Shown here piece by piece: positions 17,172 to 26,369 of a stretch of 64,000 nucleotides of DNA. The notes beneath the pieces were generated by a model that saw only the letters and a program-made list of their open reading frames with translations, did no database searches and had not been told where the DNA came from. Origin of the DNA: DATFWC01 sp963777755 (GTDB lineage: Bacteria; Pseudomonadota; Alphaproteobacteria; Rhizobiales; Xanthobacteraceae); the NCBI GenBank assembly GCA_963777755.1, contig CAVZSC010000028.1:71016-135015 (forward strand), written 5' to 3'. The position numbers and the translations under genes are program-made. Position 1 is the first letter of the stretch, and each line of letters opens with the position of its first letter.

Positions 17172-18683
17172 TCACCCGGTCGGCCGCTCCGCCTGTCCGC
17201 GCCCGCCGCGCGTGCCGCGCCGGCTGCCGAGCTCGATCGCCTGGTCGGGGATGCTGATGCGGAAGGTCGCGCCCATCGTGCCCTCGACCAGCTTGATGTC
17301 GCCGCCATGGGCGCGCACCAGCTCGGCCGCAATGGCGAGGCCGAGGCCGGTGCCGCCCGAGCGGGTCGAGCCCTGGAACGCCTCGAACATGTGGTTGCGC
17401 GCCTTCTCCGGGATGCCGGGCCCGGTATCGGAGATCTCGATCACCACCACGGATCTCTCGCGCCGCCCGGAAATGCGGATCTGGTCGCGCGTCGGATCGT
17501 TGGGCGCGCGCCCTTCCAGCACCTGCAGGGCGTTGCGGGTGACGTTCACCAGCACCCGGAACATCTGGTCCGGATCGGCATCGACCACGAGGCCGCGCTC
17601 GAGGGCGCAGATCCAGCGGATGGCGCCATCGCTGGGCAACCCGAGCGTCTCGCGCACCTCCTCCAGCAATCCCTCGAGCGGGAGCGTGCGGCGGTCGGGC
17701 GGCGGCTCCTGGGCGCGGCCGTAGGACAGGGTCGACTGGCAGAACGCGATCGCCCGCTCCAGCGCCCGCATCAGCGCCGGCGCGAAGCGCTGCACGCGCG
17801 GGTCTTCCAGGCTCGACAGGCGGTCGGAGAACAGCTGCGCCGAGGACAGCAGGTTGCGCAGGTCGTGGTTGATCTTGGAGACCGCGAGGCCGAGCGCCGC
17901 CAGGTGGCTCTTCTGGTTCAACAGCGAGGCGAGCTCGCGCTGCATGGCGGAGAGCTCGCGCTCGGCGATGCCGACCTCGTCCTCGCGCGCCGAGGCCGCG
18001 ATCACCCGGCTGGGGTTCTCCGGGTCCTGGCGGAACGCCGTCATGTTCGCGGTGATGCGCGCCATCGGGCGCACGAACATATAGAGCAGGGCGACGTAGA
18101 CGAGCGCCGCGGTGATGCCGGAGATCGCCAGCGACAACAGCAGGATGTTCACCGAGAAGCGCAGCATGGCCTGGCGCAGCGGGCCCATGCCGAGCACGAT
18201 CTCGACGAACTCGCCGCCCATCGGGGCCGGCCCGACGGCGCGCATCAGGTCGTCGTCGTTGCACAGGAGCATCGTCTCGAATGCCATCAGTATGGCGCGC
18301 GCGGGCGACACGTCGCGCATGTCCACGTCCTGGTGCAGCACGTTCGGGACTTCCGAGATCGCCAGCAGCCGTCGCTGGTCGCCGGCCTTGAGCACGACCG
18401 CCTTGGCGCCGACGCTGTCGAGGATCTGGCGGGTCAGGCTCTCCGGCACCATGCCGCGCGGCGCCGCGTCCAGCACGAGCGCCGCCGTGTGCGCGGCGGC
18501 GAGCCGGTCGGCCAGCCAGTTGAGGCGGAAATTGGCGATCGACGGCACATAGATCAGCACCTCCGCGACCATCACGAACAGGATCGTGAGGACGAGGAGC
18601 TTGCCCGAGAGCCCGAATCGCGGCCGGCGCGCGCCGGCATCCGGCGGTGTGGTTGCGTCCTGCACCATGTGGGGTTCGGTCAT
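17172..18683 (-). CDS. Membrane sensor histidine kinase
   Basis: The product is 503 residues. Transmembrane helices lie near 25-45 (LLVLTILFVMVAEVLIYVPS) and about 180-205 (ILLLSLAISGITAALVYVAL), with a periplasmic sensor region of about 135 residues between. A HAMP-like segment is followed by the phospho-acceptor KINHDLRNLLSSAQLFSDRL (His about 275), the N box NVTRNALQVLEG, G1 DTGPGIPE and G2 GGTGLGLAIA. The C-terminus is an Arg/Gly-rich tail. No response regulator is adjacent. ATG 18683 lies 10 bp after the stop of the oxidoreductase gene, so the three leftward genes are probably co-transcribed. The signal sensed is unknown. Confidence 0.9.
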   Translation of the reverse strand: MTEPHMVQDATTPPDAGARRPRFGLSGKLLVLTILFVMVAEVLIYVPSIANFRLNWLADRLAAAHTAALVLDAAPRGMVPESLTRQILDSVGAKAVVLKAGDQRRLLAISEVPNVLHQDVDMRDVSPARAILMAFETMLLCNDDDLMRAVGPAPMGGEFVEIVLGMGPLRQAMLRFSVNILLLSLAISGITAALVYVALLYMFVRPMARITANMTAFRQDPENPSRVIAASAREDEVGIAERELSAMQRELASLLNQKSHLAALGLAVSKINHDLRNLLSSAQLFSDRLSSLEDPRVQRFAPALMRALERAIAFCQSTLSYGRAQEPPPDRRTLPLEGLLEEVRETLGLPSDGAIRWICALERGLVVDADPDQMFRVLVNVTRNALQVLEGRAPNDPTRDQIRISGRRERSVVVIEISDTGPGIPEKARNHMFEAFQGSTRSGGTGLGLAIAAELVRAHGGDIKLVEGTMGATFRISIPDQAIELGSRRGTRGGRGQAERPTG

Positions 18684-18693
18684 TGCGCCGGTT

Positions 18694-20118
18694 TCATCCG
18701 AAGCGGCGCAGGAAGACAATGATGCGCCGCAACAAGGGGCTCGTCAAATTCGGTACATAATAGCTCATGGCGGCGCGCTTCCCGACCTCCGCAAGGGTCG
18801 GATAGGGGACGATCAGCTCGGCCATGGCGCGGATGCCGATCTCCTGCTGGATGGCGAGCCCCCAGGTGGCGATGAGCTCGCCGGCGTGCGGCCCGACGAT
18901 GGTCGCTCCGAGGATCGCGCCCTTGCGGGTCGTCACCACCTTGATGTGCCCGCGCGTCGCCCGCTCGGCCTGGGCGCGGTCGTTGTCATGGAACGCCGTG
19001 CGCAGCACCCGGATGTCACCATGAGCCTTGCGCGCCGCATCCTCGGTGAGTCCCACCTGGGCGAGCTCTGGATCCGTATAGGTTGCCCACGGGATCACGT
19101 TTTCGTCCACTTTGGCGCGGAGGCGGAACAGGGCGCGGCGGATGACGATTCCCGCATGATAGTTGGCAATGTGGGTGAATTGCGCCGCGCCGACGACGTC
19201 CCCGATCGCAAACACGCGCCGGTTGGAGGTGACGAGGCCGCTGTTCACCTCGATGCCGCGCGGCCCATGCCGGATGCCCGCGGCGTCGAGGCCGAGCCCG
19301 TCGACATTAGGCTTTCGCCCGGCGGCGACCAGGAGGTGGCTGCCTTCGATGGTCTCCTCGCCGCCGTCGGTCTTGACGGCGACGCGCACCTTGGGGGCGG
19401 CCGCCTCGACGCGCACCACCTCGGCGTTGAGGCGCAGCCGCACGCCCTCGCGCGCCAGCTGGTCGAGCACGATTGTCGCGCACTCGGGATCGTCCTTGGC
19501 GAGCGGGCGGGCGGCTTCCAGCACCGTGACCTCGGCGCCGAGGCGGCGAAAGGCCTGCGCCAGCTCGACGCCGATCGGACCGGCGCCGATCACCACGAGG
19601 TGCTCCGGGCATTGCTTGAGCTCGAAGATGGTCTCGTTGGTGAGATGCGGCGTCTCCGCAAGGCCCGGAATCGGCGGGATCGCCGCGGTCGATCCGGTCG
19701 CGACGACGAAGCGGCGCGCCTTGATGGCCGTCTCGCCGACCATGACGGTGCTGCGGTCCCGGAAGCGGGCTTCGCCGGCGATCACCTGCACGCCGAGCCC
19801 GGTGAAGCGCTCCTTGGAGTCGTTCGGGGCGATCGCGTTGATCGCCGCGTGGACGTGATGGTGCACCTTGGCGAAGTCGACGGTCGGGCGCCCGATGCCG
19901 ATCCCGAACGGCAGCCCGTGGCGCGCGCCGTCCGCCCGGTTCGCCGCGGCGATCAGCGCCTTCGACGGCACGCAGCCGTAGTTGAGGCAATCGCCGCCCA
20001 TCTTGCCTTTTTCGATGAGGACCACCGGCACGCCAAAGCCGGCGGCGGCCGCCGCCACCGACAGGCCGCCGGAGCCGGCGCCGATCACGCAGATGTCGGG
20101 CCGCAAGACCTCGCTCAT
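18694..20118 (-). CDS. FAD-dependent pyridine nucleotide-disulfide oxidoreductase (dihydrolipoamide dehydrogenase/mercuric reductase-like)
   Basis: The 474-residue product starts with the FAD fold ICVIGAGSGGLSVAAAAAGF and has the redox-active disulfide GGDCLNYGCVPSKA (about 42-55). The NAD(P)-binding site is HLVVIGAGPIGVELAQAFRR, with a second FAD motif RRVFAIGDVVGAAQFTHIA. The C-terminal dimerisation domain lacks the canonical HAHPTLSE active-site text; it has ELIVPYPTLAEVGKRAA, so it is not a standard Lpd. It overlaps the TVP38 gene by 4 bp (ATGA), which shows translational coupling. Such pairs of TVP38-like membrane protein and disulfide reductase recur in proteobacteria. The substrate is unknown. 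Confidence 0.9.
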   Translation of the reverse strand: MSEVLRPDICVIGAGSGGLSVAAAAAGFGVPVVLIEKGKMGGDCLNYGCVPSKALIAAANRADGARHGLPFGIGIGRPTVDFAKVHHHVHAAINAIAPNDSKERFTGLGVQVIAGEARFRDRSTVMVGETAIKARRFVVATGSTAAIPPIPGLAETPHLTNETIFELKQCPEHLVVIGAGPIGVELAQAFRRLGAEVTVLEAARPLAKDDPECATIVLDQLAREGVRLRLNAEVVRVEAAAPKVRVAVKTDGGEETIEGSHLLVAAGRKPNVDGLGLDAAGIRHGPRGIEVNSGLVTSNRRVFAIGDVVGAAQFTHIANYHAGIVIRRALFRLRAKVDENVIPWATYTDPELAQVGLTEDAARKAHGDIRVLRTAFHDNDRAQAERATRGHIKVVTTRKGAILGATIVGPHAGELIATWGLAIQQEIGIRAMAELIVPYPTLAEVGKRAAMSYYVPNLTSPLLRRIIVFLRRFG

Positions 20119-20939
20119 GCCCCCTCGCTGGGGTGGGGAGCGAGCCCGGCGCGGCGCGCCATGATGCGCTTGACCACGATCGGCGCGAGCGACAGCAGGC
20201 CGAGCGCCACCAGGGCGCCGATCAGCTGCGGGGTGAGCGCCGCGCCGGGATTGAAGTCGAGCCGGCAATCGTCGCGGGCGGCCGCGAGGCATGCGTGGTG
20301 GAGCGCGGCCTGCGCCTCGACGACGCTGTCGAGCCCGGCGCCGACCGAGGCGAATACCAGCGTCGCCGGGATCACCCCGATGGCGGTGGCGGCGACGAAG
20401 GTCGAGAGCTTCACGCCGACCAGCGCCGGTGCCAGGTTGACGAGGCAGAACGGGAACAGCGGCACCAGGCGGAGGAACAAGAGGTAGCTGAACGCGTCGG
20501 CGCAGAAGCCGTGCACGATCTTCGACAGGCGCGGGCCGGCCCGCCGCACCACGTACTCGCTGAAGGCGCTGCGGGCGATCAGGAAGATCACCGCCGCCCC
20601 GATCGTCGCCGACACCACGACCGCGGCGCCGCCGACGATCACGCCGAACAGGAGGCCTCCGGTGATGGTGAGGAACACCGCGCCGGGGATCGAGAGTGAC
20701 ACCGCCGTGATGTAGATCGCCATGAAGGCGGCGAGCGCCGCCACGTAGTGCGCCTCGACCAGACCCATGAGCGCGGCGCGATGGCGTACCAGGGTCTCCA
20801 GCGACAGCTGGCGATGCCAGCCCATGGCGACCACCACGATGGCGACGATGAGGATGGCCGCGGCCGGCGCCAGGCGGCCAAGCGCCGGCCGGGTGCGCGT
20901 GGCAGCGGGGACGGGGGCGCTGACCCGGTCAGGCGACAT
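20115..20939 (-). CDS. TVP38/TMEM64 (DedA-superfamily) membrane protein
   Basis: The 274-residue product has about six hydrophobic segments, starting at PAAAILIVAIVVVAMGW. The core SNARE_assoc domain has AVSLSIPGAVFLTITGGLLF and FLRLVPLFPFCLVNLAPAL, the re-entrant motif of the family. It is followed by VGVKLSTFVAATAIGVIPAT. A short Cys-containing periplasmic loop (HHACLAAARDDC) precedes the last helix. Family members act in lipid or small-molecule handling in the membrane. ATG 20939 was chosen because the upstream frame lacks membrane character. It is the first gene of the operon divergent from rpmH. Confidence 0.88.
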   Translation of the reverse strand: MSPDRVSAPVPAATRTRPALGRLAPAAAILIVAIVVVAMGWHRQLSLETLVRHRAALMGLVEAHYVAALAAFMAIYITAVSLSIPGAVFLTITGGLLFGVIVGGAAVVVSATIGAAVIFLIARSAFSEYVVRRAGPRLSKIVHGFCADAFSYLLFLRLVPLFPFCLVNLAPALVGVKLSTFVAATAIGVIPATLVFASVGAGLDSVVEAQAALHHACLAAARDDCRLDFNPGAALTPQLIGALVALGLLSLAPIVVKRIMARRAGLAPHPSEGA

Positions 20940-21064
20940 CGTGGCTCCAGAAATGACGACCGACACGATATATACCGTCGCCGGGGCGGGCGAGCCCGTC
21001 TCACCACGATTTGACGGCCCGTGCAATCGCCCTGGCCGGCCCGTGAGAGGCGCTTGGCGGCGCA

Positions 21065-21094
21065 TTGACTTGACCGCCGGGCCTCCCCTATAAG
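21065..21094 (+). promoter_or_regulatory. Likely sigma70-type promoter of rpmH-rnpA-yidC
   Basis: TTGACT (21065-21070) and TATAAG (21089-21094) are 18 bases apart, close to consensus, about 130 bp before rpmH. This is the strongest such pair between the divergent genes. Confidence 0.6.
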
Positions 21095-21222
21095 CCAGCA
21101 CGTTCGCGCGCCGACCAGCCGATCGCCCGATTTTTGGTTGGATTCATTGAAGAAACTGCGCGCCGACGACGTCCGGACCGAAGCGGCGCCTGCGCGCCGA
21201 ATGCCATTCAGCGGAGACAGCC

Positions 21223-21357
21223 GTGAAGCGGACCTATCAACCGAGCAAGCTGGTGCGCAAGCGCCGACATGGGTTCCGCGCCCGCATGGCGACCACGGGC
21301 GGGCGCAAGGTGGTGGCGGCTCGGCGGGCGCGTGGGCGCAAGCGGCTCAGCGCCTGA
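21223..21357 (+). CDS. rpmH: Ribosomal protein bL34
   Basis: This is a 44-residue basic protein of the large subunit, with the near-universal start KRTYQPSKLVRKRRHGFRAR and a GGRKVVAARRARGRKRLSA end. It starts at GTG 21223 with GGAGA upstream. It precedes rnpA as in most bacteria. Confidence 0.97.
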   Translation: MKRTYQPSKLVRKRRHGFRARMATTGGRKVVAARRARGRKRLSA

Positions 21358-21382
21358 CCGCGCCGGAAAGGCGCAATGCCTG

Positions 21383-21769
21383 ATGCAACGGCTGCGGCAG
21401 CGGGCTGAGTTCCTCGCCGCTGCGACGGGCGCCAAGGTCCCCGCCGCGGGCTTCGTGCTGCAGGCGCGCGCGCGCGCCGACGAGGCGCCGCCGCGGGTCG
21501 GGTTCACGGTTTCCCGCAAGGTCGGCACCGCGGTTGAACGCAACCGCGTGCGCCGCCGCCTCAAGGAGGCGGTGCGGCGTTGCGCCCCGCGCGACATGCG
21601 TCCGGGCCATGACTATGTGATCGTCGGACGCCGTGCCGGCTTGACCCTCGACTTCGCGCGCCTGGTGGACGACCTTGCGCAATCCTTGACACGCGTGCAC
21701 GCGGGGCGACCGCCACGCGGCCGGCGCGCCGCCGCAGCGTCCGCTGGGACAGCCGAAACCACGCCATGA
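21383..21769 (+). CDS. rnpA: Ribonuclease P protein component
   Basis: The 128-residue product has the RNase P signature GTAVERNRVRRRLKEAVRR (about 53-71) and the start FTVSRKVG. It binds the RNase P RNA to mature tRNA 5' ends. ATG 21383 gives MQRLRQRAEFLAAATG, the usual family start; the open frame upstream overlaps rpmH and is not coding. Its stop overlaps the yidC ATG by 4 bases. No yidD is seen between rnpA and yidC. Confidence 0.95.
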   Translation: MQRLRQRAEFLAAATGAKVPAAGFVLQARARADEAPPRVGFTVSRKVGTAVERNRVRRRLKEAVRRCAPRDMRPGHDYVIVGRRAGLTLDFARLVDDLAQSLTRVHAGRPPRGRRAAAASAGTAETTP

Positions 21770-23604
21770 ACGACAACAAGAACACCATCCTGGCGATCGT
21801 GCTGTCGGCCGTCGTGCTGATCGCCTGGCAGTATTTCTTCGGCATGCCGCAGCTCGAGAAGCAGCGCCAGCAGCAACAGACGCAGCAACAAACGCAGCAG
21901 CAGGGCGCACCGCAGCAGCAGCCGGGGCAGCCGGCGCCGACCCCGGATGGAAGGCCGCAGACCGGCGCGCCGCCGGTGCCCGGCCAGCCCAGCACGGTGC
22001 CGCAAGGCCCGCAGCTGACGCGCGAGGGGGTGCTCGCCGCCACGCCGCGCTTGCCGATCGAGACGGCGCGGATCAAGGGCTCGATCGCCCTCAAAGGCGG
22101 GCGGATCGATGACCTCTCGCTCGCCCAGTACCGCCTGACGGTCGAGCCGAATTCGCCGCCCGTGGTGCTGCTGTCGCCGTCGGGAAGCCCGCATCCGTTC
22201 TACGCGGAATTCGGCTGGGTCCCCGCCGCGGGCTCAAACGCCAAGCTGCCCGGCACCGAGACGGTTTGGCGGCAGCAGGGCACCGGTGCGCTCGCCGTGG
22301 ACCGGCCGGTGACGCTGACCTTCGACAACGGCGAAGGGCTGGAGTTTCGCCGCACCATCGCGGTCGACGACAAGTACCTCTTCACCATCCAGGACGAGGT
22401 GCTGAACAAGGGCGCGTCCCCGGTCGCGCTCTATCCCTACGCGCTGATCTCGCGCCACGGCACGCCGGAGACGCTCGGCTACTACATCCTGCACGAGGGC
22501 CTGATCGGCGTGCTCGGCGAGCAAGGCCTGCAGGAGCTGACCTACAAGACGGTCGAAGAAAAGAAGGTGATCCCGTTCAAGGCGACCAACGGCTGGCTCG
22601 GCATCACCGACAAGTACTGGGCGGCGACCCTGCTGCCGGACCCGTCGGCGGCCCTGCAGGCGCGCTTCTCGGCGAGCCAGCTCGGCCAGCTCAAGACCTA
22701 CCAGGCCGACTACCTGCTCGACCAGGTCACGGTCGCGCCGGGCGGCACCACGAGCGCGACCGCGCGGCTGTTCGCCGGCGCCAAGGAGGTCGCGATCGTC
22801 GACGGCTACGACAAGGGCCTCAAGCTCAACCGGTTCGAGCTGCTGATCGACTGGGGCTGGTTCTATTTCATCACCAAGCCGATGTTCTGGGCGATCGACT
22901 GGCTGTTCAAGTTCTCCGGCAATTTCGGCGTCGCCATCCTGCTCGTCACCGTCCTCATCAAGTTCGTCTTCTTCCCGCTCGCCAACAAGTCCTACGCGTC
23001 GATGGCGAAGATGAAGGCGGTCCAGCCGCAGCTGATGATGATCAAGGAACGCTACGGCGACGACAAGATGAAGCAGCAGCAGGCGATGATGGAGCTCTAC
23101 AAGAAGGAGAAGATCAACCCGCTCGCCGGCTGCCTGCCGATCGTGATCCAGATCCCGGTATTCTTCGCGCTCTACAAGGTGCTGTTCGTCACCATCGAGA
23201 TGCGTCACGCGCCGTTCTACGGCTGGATCAAGGATCTTTCGGCGCCCGATCCGACCAACCTGTTCAACCTGTTCGGGCTGATCCCGTACGATCCGACCCT
23301 GATCCCGGTGCTCGGCCAGTTCCTCCACATCGGCATCTGGCCGCTGATCATGGGCGTCACCATGTGGTTCCAGATGAAGCTCAATCCGGCGCCGCCCGAT
23401 CCGACCCAGAAGATGATCTTCGACTGGATGCCGGTGATCTTCACCTTCATGCTGGCGTCGTTCTCCGCCGGCCTCGTCATCTACTGGGCCTGGAACAACA
23501 CGCTCTCCGTGCTCCAGCAGTCGGTCATCATGAACAAGCACGGCGCCAAGATCGAGCTGTTCGACAATCTCAAGGCGCTGTTCCAGAAGAAGAAGACGGA
23601 GTGA
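21766..23604 (+). CDS. yidC: Membrane protein insertase YidC
   Basis: The 612-residue product is of Gram-negative length. An N-terminal membrane helix (NTILAIVLSAVVLIAWQYFF) is followed by a Gln-rich linker and a Pro-rich segment (about 25-75). The large periplasmic P1 domain runs to about 370. The conserved five-helix insertase core then includes GNFGVAILLVTVLIKFVFFP, the cytosolic hairpin MKAVQPQLMMIKERYGDDKM and LAGCLPIVIQIPVFFALYKV. It inserts inner-membrane proteins with or without SecYEG. It is coupled to rnpA by a 4-bp overlap. The engB/argB genes that often follow in Rhizobiales are not present here. Confidence 0.97.
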   Translation: MNDNKNTILAIVLSAVVLIAWQYFFGMPQLEKQRQQQQTQQQTQQQGAPQQQPGQPAPTPDGRPQTGAPPVPGQPSTVPQGPQLTREGVLAATPRLPIETARIKGSIALKGGRIDDLSLAQYRLTVEPNSPPVVLLSPSGSPHPFYAEFGWVPAAGSNAKLPGTETVWRQQGTGALAVDRPVTLTFDNGEGLEFRRTIAVDDKYLFTIQDEVLNKGASPVALYPYALISRHGTPETLGYYILHEGLIGVLGEQGLQELTYKTVEEKKVIPFKATNGWLGITDKYWAATLLPDPSAALQARFSASQLGQLKTYQADYLLDQVTVAPGGTTSATARLFAGAKEVAIVDGYDKGLKLNRFELLIDWGWFYFITKPMFWAIDWLFKFSGNFGVAILLVTVLIKFVFFPLANKSYASMAKMKAVQPQLMMIKERYGDDKMKQQQAMMELYKKEKINPLAGCLPIVIQIPVFFALYKVLFVTIEMRHAPFYGWIKDLSAPDPTNLFNLFGLIPYDPTLIPVLGQFLHIGIWPLIMGVTMWFQMKLNPAPPDPTQKMIFDWMPVIFTFMLASFSAGLVIYWAWNNTLSVLQQSVIMNKHGAKIELFDNLKALFQKKKTE

Positions 23605-23632
23605 GCGGCACGGATAATATGTATTGCATCGT

Positions 23633-23722
23633 CATCACTGGGCTTGTCCCGGCGATCTCGATGAGGGAGGCAGTGCCGATCTGAGCGGGATGGCCGGGAC
23701 AAGCCCGGCCATGACGAGCTGT
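23633..23722. repeat. Palindromic intergenic repeat (GGCCGGGACAAGCCCGGCC family)
   Basis: GTCATCACTGGGCTTGTCCC and GGGACAAGCCCGGCCATGAC form an imperfect long hairpin just after yidC. It is related to 10770-10860. It lies between two converging genes and may act as a bidirectional transcript end. Confidence 0.75.
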
Positions 23723-23740
23723 GTACCGACCGCAGCTTCC

Positions 23741-25150
23741 TTAGCCGCCTGCCGTCGCGAGCTTCTCCAGATACGCTCTCGCCTTCGCCTTCTTCTCGTG
23801 AATCGCCCAGCCGAGCGGCGTGCCGTGCCACAGCGTGTCGCGGATGTCGGTGCGCGCACCGCGCGCGACCAGGAGCTCCATCAGCTCAAGGTTTTCGTTG
23901 AGCGTTGCGGTATGCAGCGGCGTGCAGTGGCCGTGCACCGGCAGGAAGCCGTTCGGGTCGCCTCCGGCGTCGAGCACCATCCGGGCCGCATCGGTCTGCC
24001 CGTTGATCGCCGCCATTCCAAGCGCGGTTTGCAGCTCATCTGCTGACGCCGTGCGCAGGAGCTCGCTGAGCCGGTCGGTTCGCCCCATCGCGGCGGCGAT
24101 CGCTGCGCTCATCGGGTGGCCGGCATCGAGCAGCGCCTGGATCGGCGCGAGCTCGCGATGGCCGAGCGTGGCGTAGATCGCCTGTGCGGTCGGCGTCGCG
24201 CCGGCGCGCAACAGGAGGTCGATCAATGGCCCCTGCAGCCCCTGCTCCCGCGCGGGCTGGCTGGTCATCACCAGTTCGAGCGCATAGTCGAGGTCGGATT
24301 GCTCGACGCCTTGCGCGATCATGACCGCGGCGACGTCGACCATGTTGGTCGGCATCGTCTTCACCAGGGTCGGGTTGTTGGCGATAAACCAGAACAGCTT
24401 CGGGTCGCGGAAGTACTGCGGTCGCTCGGCCGCACGGTAGCACTCGGGCTCGATGATGCGCTCGCGTAACAGGCGCGGCTCGGCCGCCGTGACGCGCGCC
24501 AGTTCCCCCGCATCGCCGCGATGGATCGCCTTGACCGCCGCGCGGAACGCGGGGTCGTCGATGACCGGCCGGTCGAGCAGCCTCGCGATCGCGGCCCTGT
24601 CCGCCGCGTCGCTCCGCTTGGCTACCTGCAGCGGCGTGCGCCGCTTGCGATCGGTCTGCCATTCGAGCGCGCCCTTGCGGATCAGGAGCTCCACCAGCGC
24701 GAGCGGTCCGCGCCTGGCGGCCGCATGCAATGCGGTCTCTCCGGCGTCGTCGCGACGCGTGTTGGCGCCGGCCGACAACAGCGCTTCCGCCACCGCGATC
24801 CGTTTGGCCGCCGGAGCATCGCTGGTGCAGGCGTGCCACAACGGCGTTCCGCCGTCGTCCCGCTCGCCGTCGACGGGACGTTGCTCGGCGAGCAGCGCCC
24901 GAACGGTTGCGACATCGCCCGCCCGGGCGGCTGCGGCGAGCGGCGAAAGCCGCGTCGGCGCATCGCCGCGCGTCTGGTCGACCCGCCGCATCAGCTCGGC
25001 CCAGCTGGCAGAGCCGTATTGATGGGCGAGGGTGCGTTGCGCCTCGGCGAGCCCGAGCGCACGATCCTTGGCCAGGCGTTTCGCCTGCTTGCGCAGATGT
25101 TCGCGGGAGGGATGTGCGGGAAGCGCGCGGCGCGCGTCGTCGGCAGACAT
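23741..25150 (-). CDS. Ankyrin-repeat protein
   Basis: The product is 469 residues with no signal or membrane segment. The N-terminal part (HPSREHLRKQAKRLAKDRAL, about 15-35) resembles the ankyrin-associated N-terminal motif seen in proteobacterial proteins. Ankyrin repeats follow: GDVATVRALLAEQRPVDGER, GGTPLWHACTSD, AGETALHAAARRGPLALVEL and KRRTPLQVAKRSD (about 75-200). Another block lies near the end: HCTPLHTATLNENLELMELL and WHGTPLGWAIHEKKAKARAY. ATG 25150 has AAAGGACG 6 bases upstream. A cytosolic protein-binding role is expected; the partner is unknown. Confidence 0.85.
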   Translation of the reverse strand: MSADDARRALPAHPSREHLRKQAKRLAKDRALGLAEAQRTLAHQYGSASWAELMRRVDQTRGDAPTRLSPLAAAARAGDVATVRALLAEQRPVDGERDDGGTPLWHACTSDAPAAKRIAVAEALLSAGANTRRDDAGETALHAAARRGPLALVELLIRKGALEWQTDRKRRTPLQVAKRSDAADRAAIARLLDRPVIDDPAFRAAVKAIHRGDAGELARVTAAEPRLLRERIIEPECYRAAERPQYFRDPKLFWFIANNPTLVKTMPTNMVDVAAVMIAQGVEQSDLDYALELVMTSQPAREQGLQGPLIDLLLRAGATPTAQAIYATLGHRELAPIQALLDAGHPMSAAIAAAMGRTDRLSELLRTASADELQTALGMAAINGQTDAARMVLDAGGDPNGFLPVHGHCTPLHTATLNENLELMELLVARGARTDIRDTLWHGTPLGWAIHEKKAKARAYLEKLATAGG

Positions 25151-25393
25151 GGTGCGTCCTTTCCTCGGCGCCCGGTGTCCGCCAACGGGCAGGAAAGGTC
25201 GGAAGACCGCAGTTCTCGATCTTGAAGGTGGGCTGAGCCCTCTCCGCGGACGGGCGGCCGCCTTGCCGGCCGCCAAAAGAGTAGATTCTTCAGCATAGCG
25301 GCGCAAGCTCGCGAAACGCGGCTTGCGTTGATCGGCCTTCGCGTGCACCTTGCGGTCGGCGGCGCCTTTCGCGGACCGCCTTTCAGGTCGGTG

Positions 25394-25747
25394 ATGCCGA
25401 TTCGACCCCTGCCTTGGCTCGCCCAGTCGCTCCTGGCTCTGTTGCTCCTGGCGGGCGTGCCGGCGGCGGCGGACGGGCCGTTGCCTGTCCGCGAGCTTAC
25501 GCAGCTCCATCAGAACCACCCCAATCAGGCTCTGCTGCCGGACAATCGCGGCGGCCCGATCGGAGTTGCGACCGAGGCCGGATGGCTCGACGTCGACGAT
25601 GATCCCGAGCCGCTCGCACTTGCCCCGACGCCGCAGGTCGATCGGGCGGCGTCCGCCCTTGCGTTTCTCGGCTTCGCGTGCGCCGACACGGCGCCGCTGA
25701 GCCACTGGCCGTGCGCCAACCCATCCACGGGACCCCCGCGCCGCTGA
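25394..25747 (+). CDS. Possible small secreted protein
   Basis: The frame gives 117 residues with a plausible signal peptide (PWLAQSLLALLLLAGVPAAA, about 7-26) and no recognised domain. The mature part is short and unconserved to my eye. The antisense frame is open too, so coding status is uncertain. It is divergent from the ankyrin gene. Confidence 0.35.
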   Translation: MPIRPLPWLAQSLLALLLLAGVPAAADGPLPVRELTQLHQNHPNQALLPDNRGGPIGVATEAGWLDVDDDPEPLALAPTPQVDRAASALAFLGFACADTAPLSHWPCANPSTGPPRR

Positions 25748-25851
25748 GTGATGACGCGCTTTGGCGCGTTTCCGCCGCCCTGTTTCGACCGGGCGTCACA
25801 TCCTCACGCGCAATCCGCCGTGCGGGCGGAGCAAGCCGGAAGGGTTTCCCA

Positions 25852-26076
25852 ATGCGCTTGATCGCCGTCTACTGCATCCTCGTTGCCATCGGCGAGGTGA
25901 TCACCTTCTTCCTCGGACTGATCGTCGAACGACTCGTCCCTTCGTTCAGCATGCTGATCTATATGCTCATGTTCTTCGGCGTGCTGTGGGGCGGCTGGCC
26001 GATCGCGGTCTACATCACCGAACGCTGGCTGATGTCGGATGACGAGGTCCGCGCCAGCGGCGTGGTCCGACCCTGA
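25852..26076 (+). CDS. Small two-helix membrane protein
   Basis: The product is 74 residues with two hydrophobic helices (AVYCILVAIGEVITFFLGLI and SMLIYMLMFFGVLWGGWPIA) and a charged C-terminal tail. AAGGG lies 9 bases before ATG 25852. No family was recognised; small proteins of this layout are often annotated only as hypothetical. Confidence 0.6.
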   Translation: MRLIAVYCILVAIGEVITFFLGLIVERLVPSFSMLIYMLMFFGVLWGGWPIAVYITERWLMSDDEVRASGVVRP

Positions 26077-26369
26077 CCCTGTGACCGGGTGCGCGGGTCG
26101 ATAGGCCCGTGCGCCCGGCTCCCGCCGACGTGCCTTCAGCTGCGTGATAAGGATGCCGGACAACAGCCTGCGCAGCACGGTCAACCCCCTCGAACCCGGC
26201 GCGCACGCCGTTGCTGTTGCGGCTAACGGCACATGCTGCCGTCCGGCTATGATTGGTCGAACGAGGAGGCGGCTCGGCTCACAATGGGTAGGTTAGGGGA
26301 AACCCGGATCCGGGCCCGGCCATTGCGCCCCTGTTCCGTGCAACCTGAGCGACCAGAAGGCTCCTGCCC
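26077..26369. other. Intergenic stretch
   Basis: No gene or clear hairpin was seen. It probably carries the promoter for the 26370-28170 pair. Confidence 0.4.

Noticed and set aside
22234..23541. A 435-residue leftward open frame inside yidC
   Set aside because: It is antisense to a certain gene and has low-complexity Asp/Arg/Glu text. It is a GC-rich shadow.
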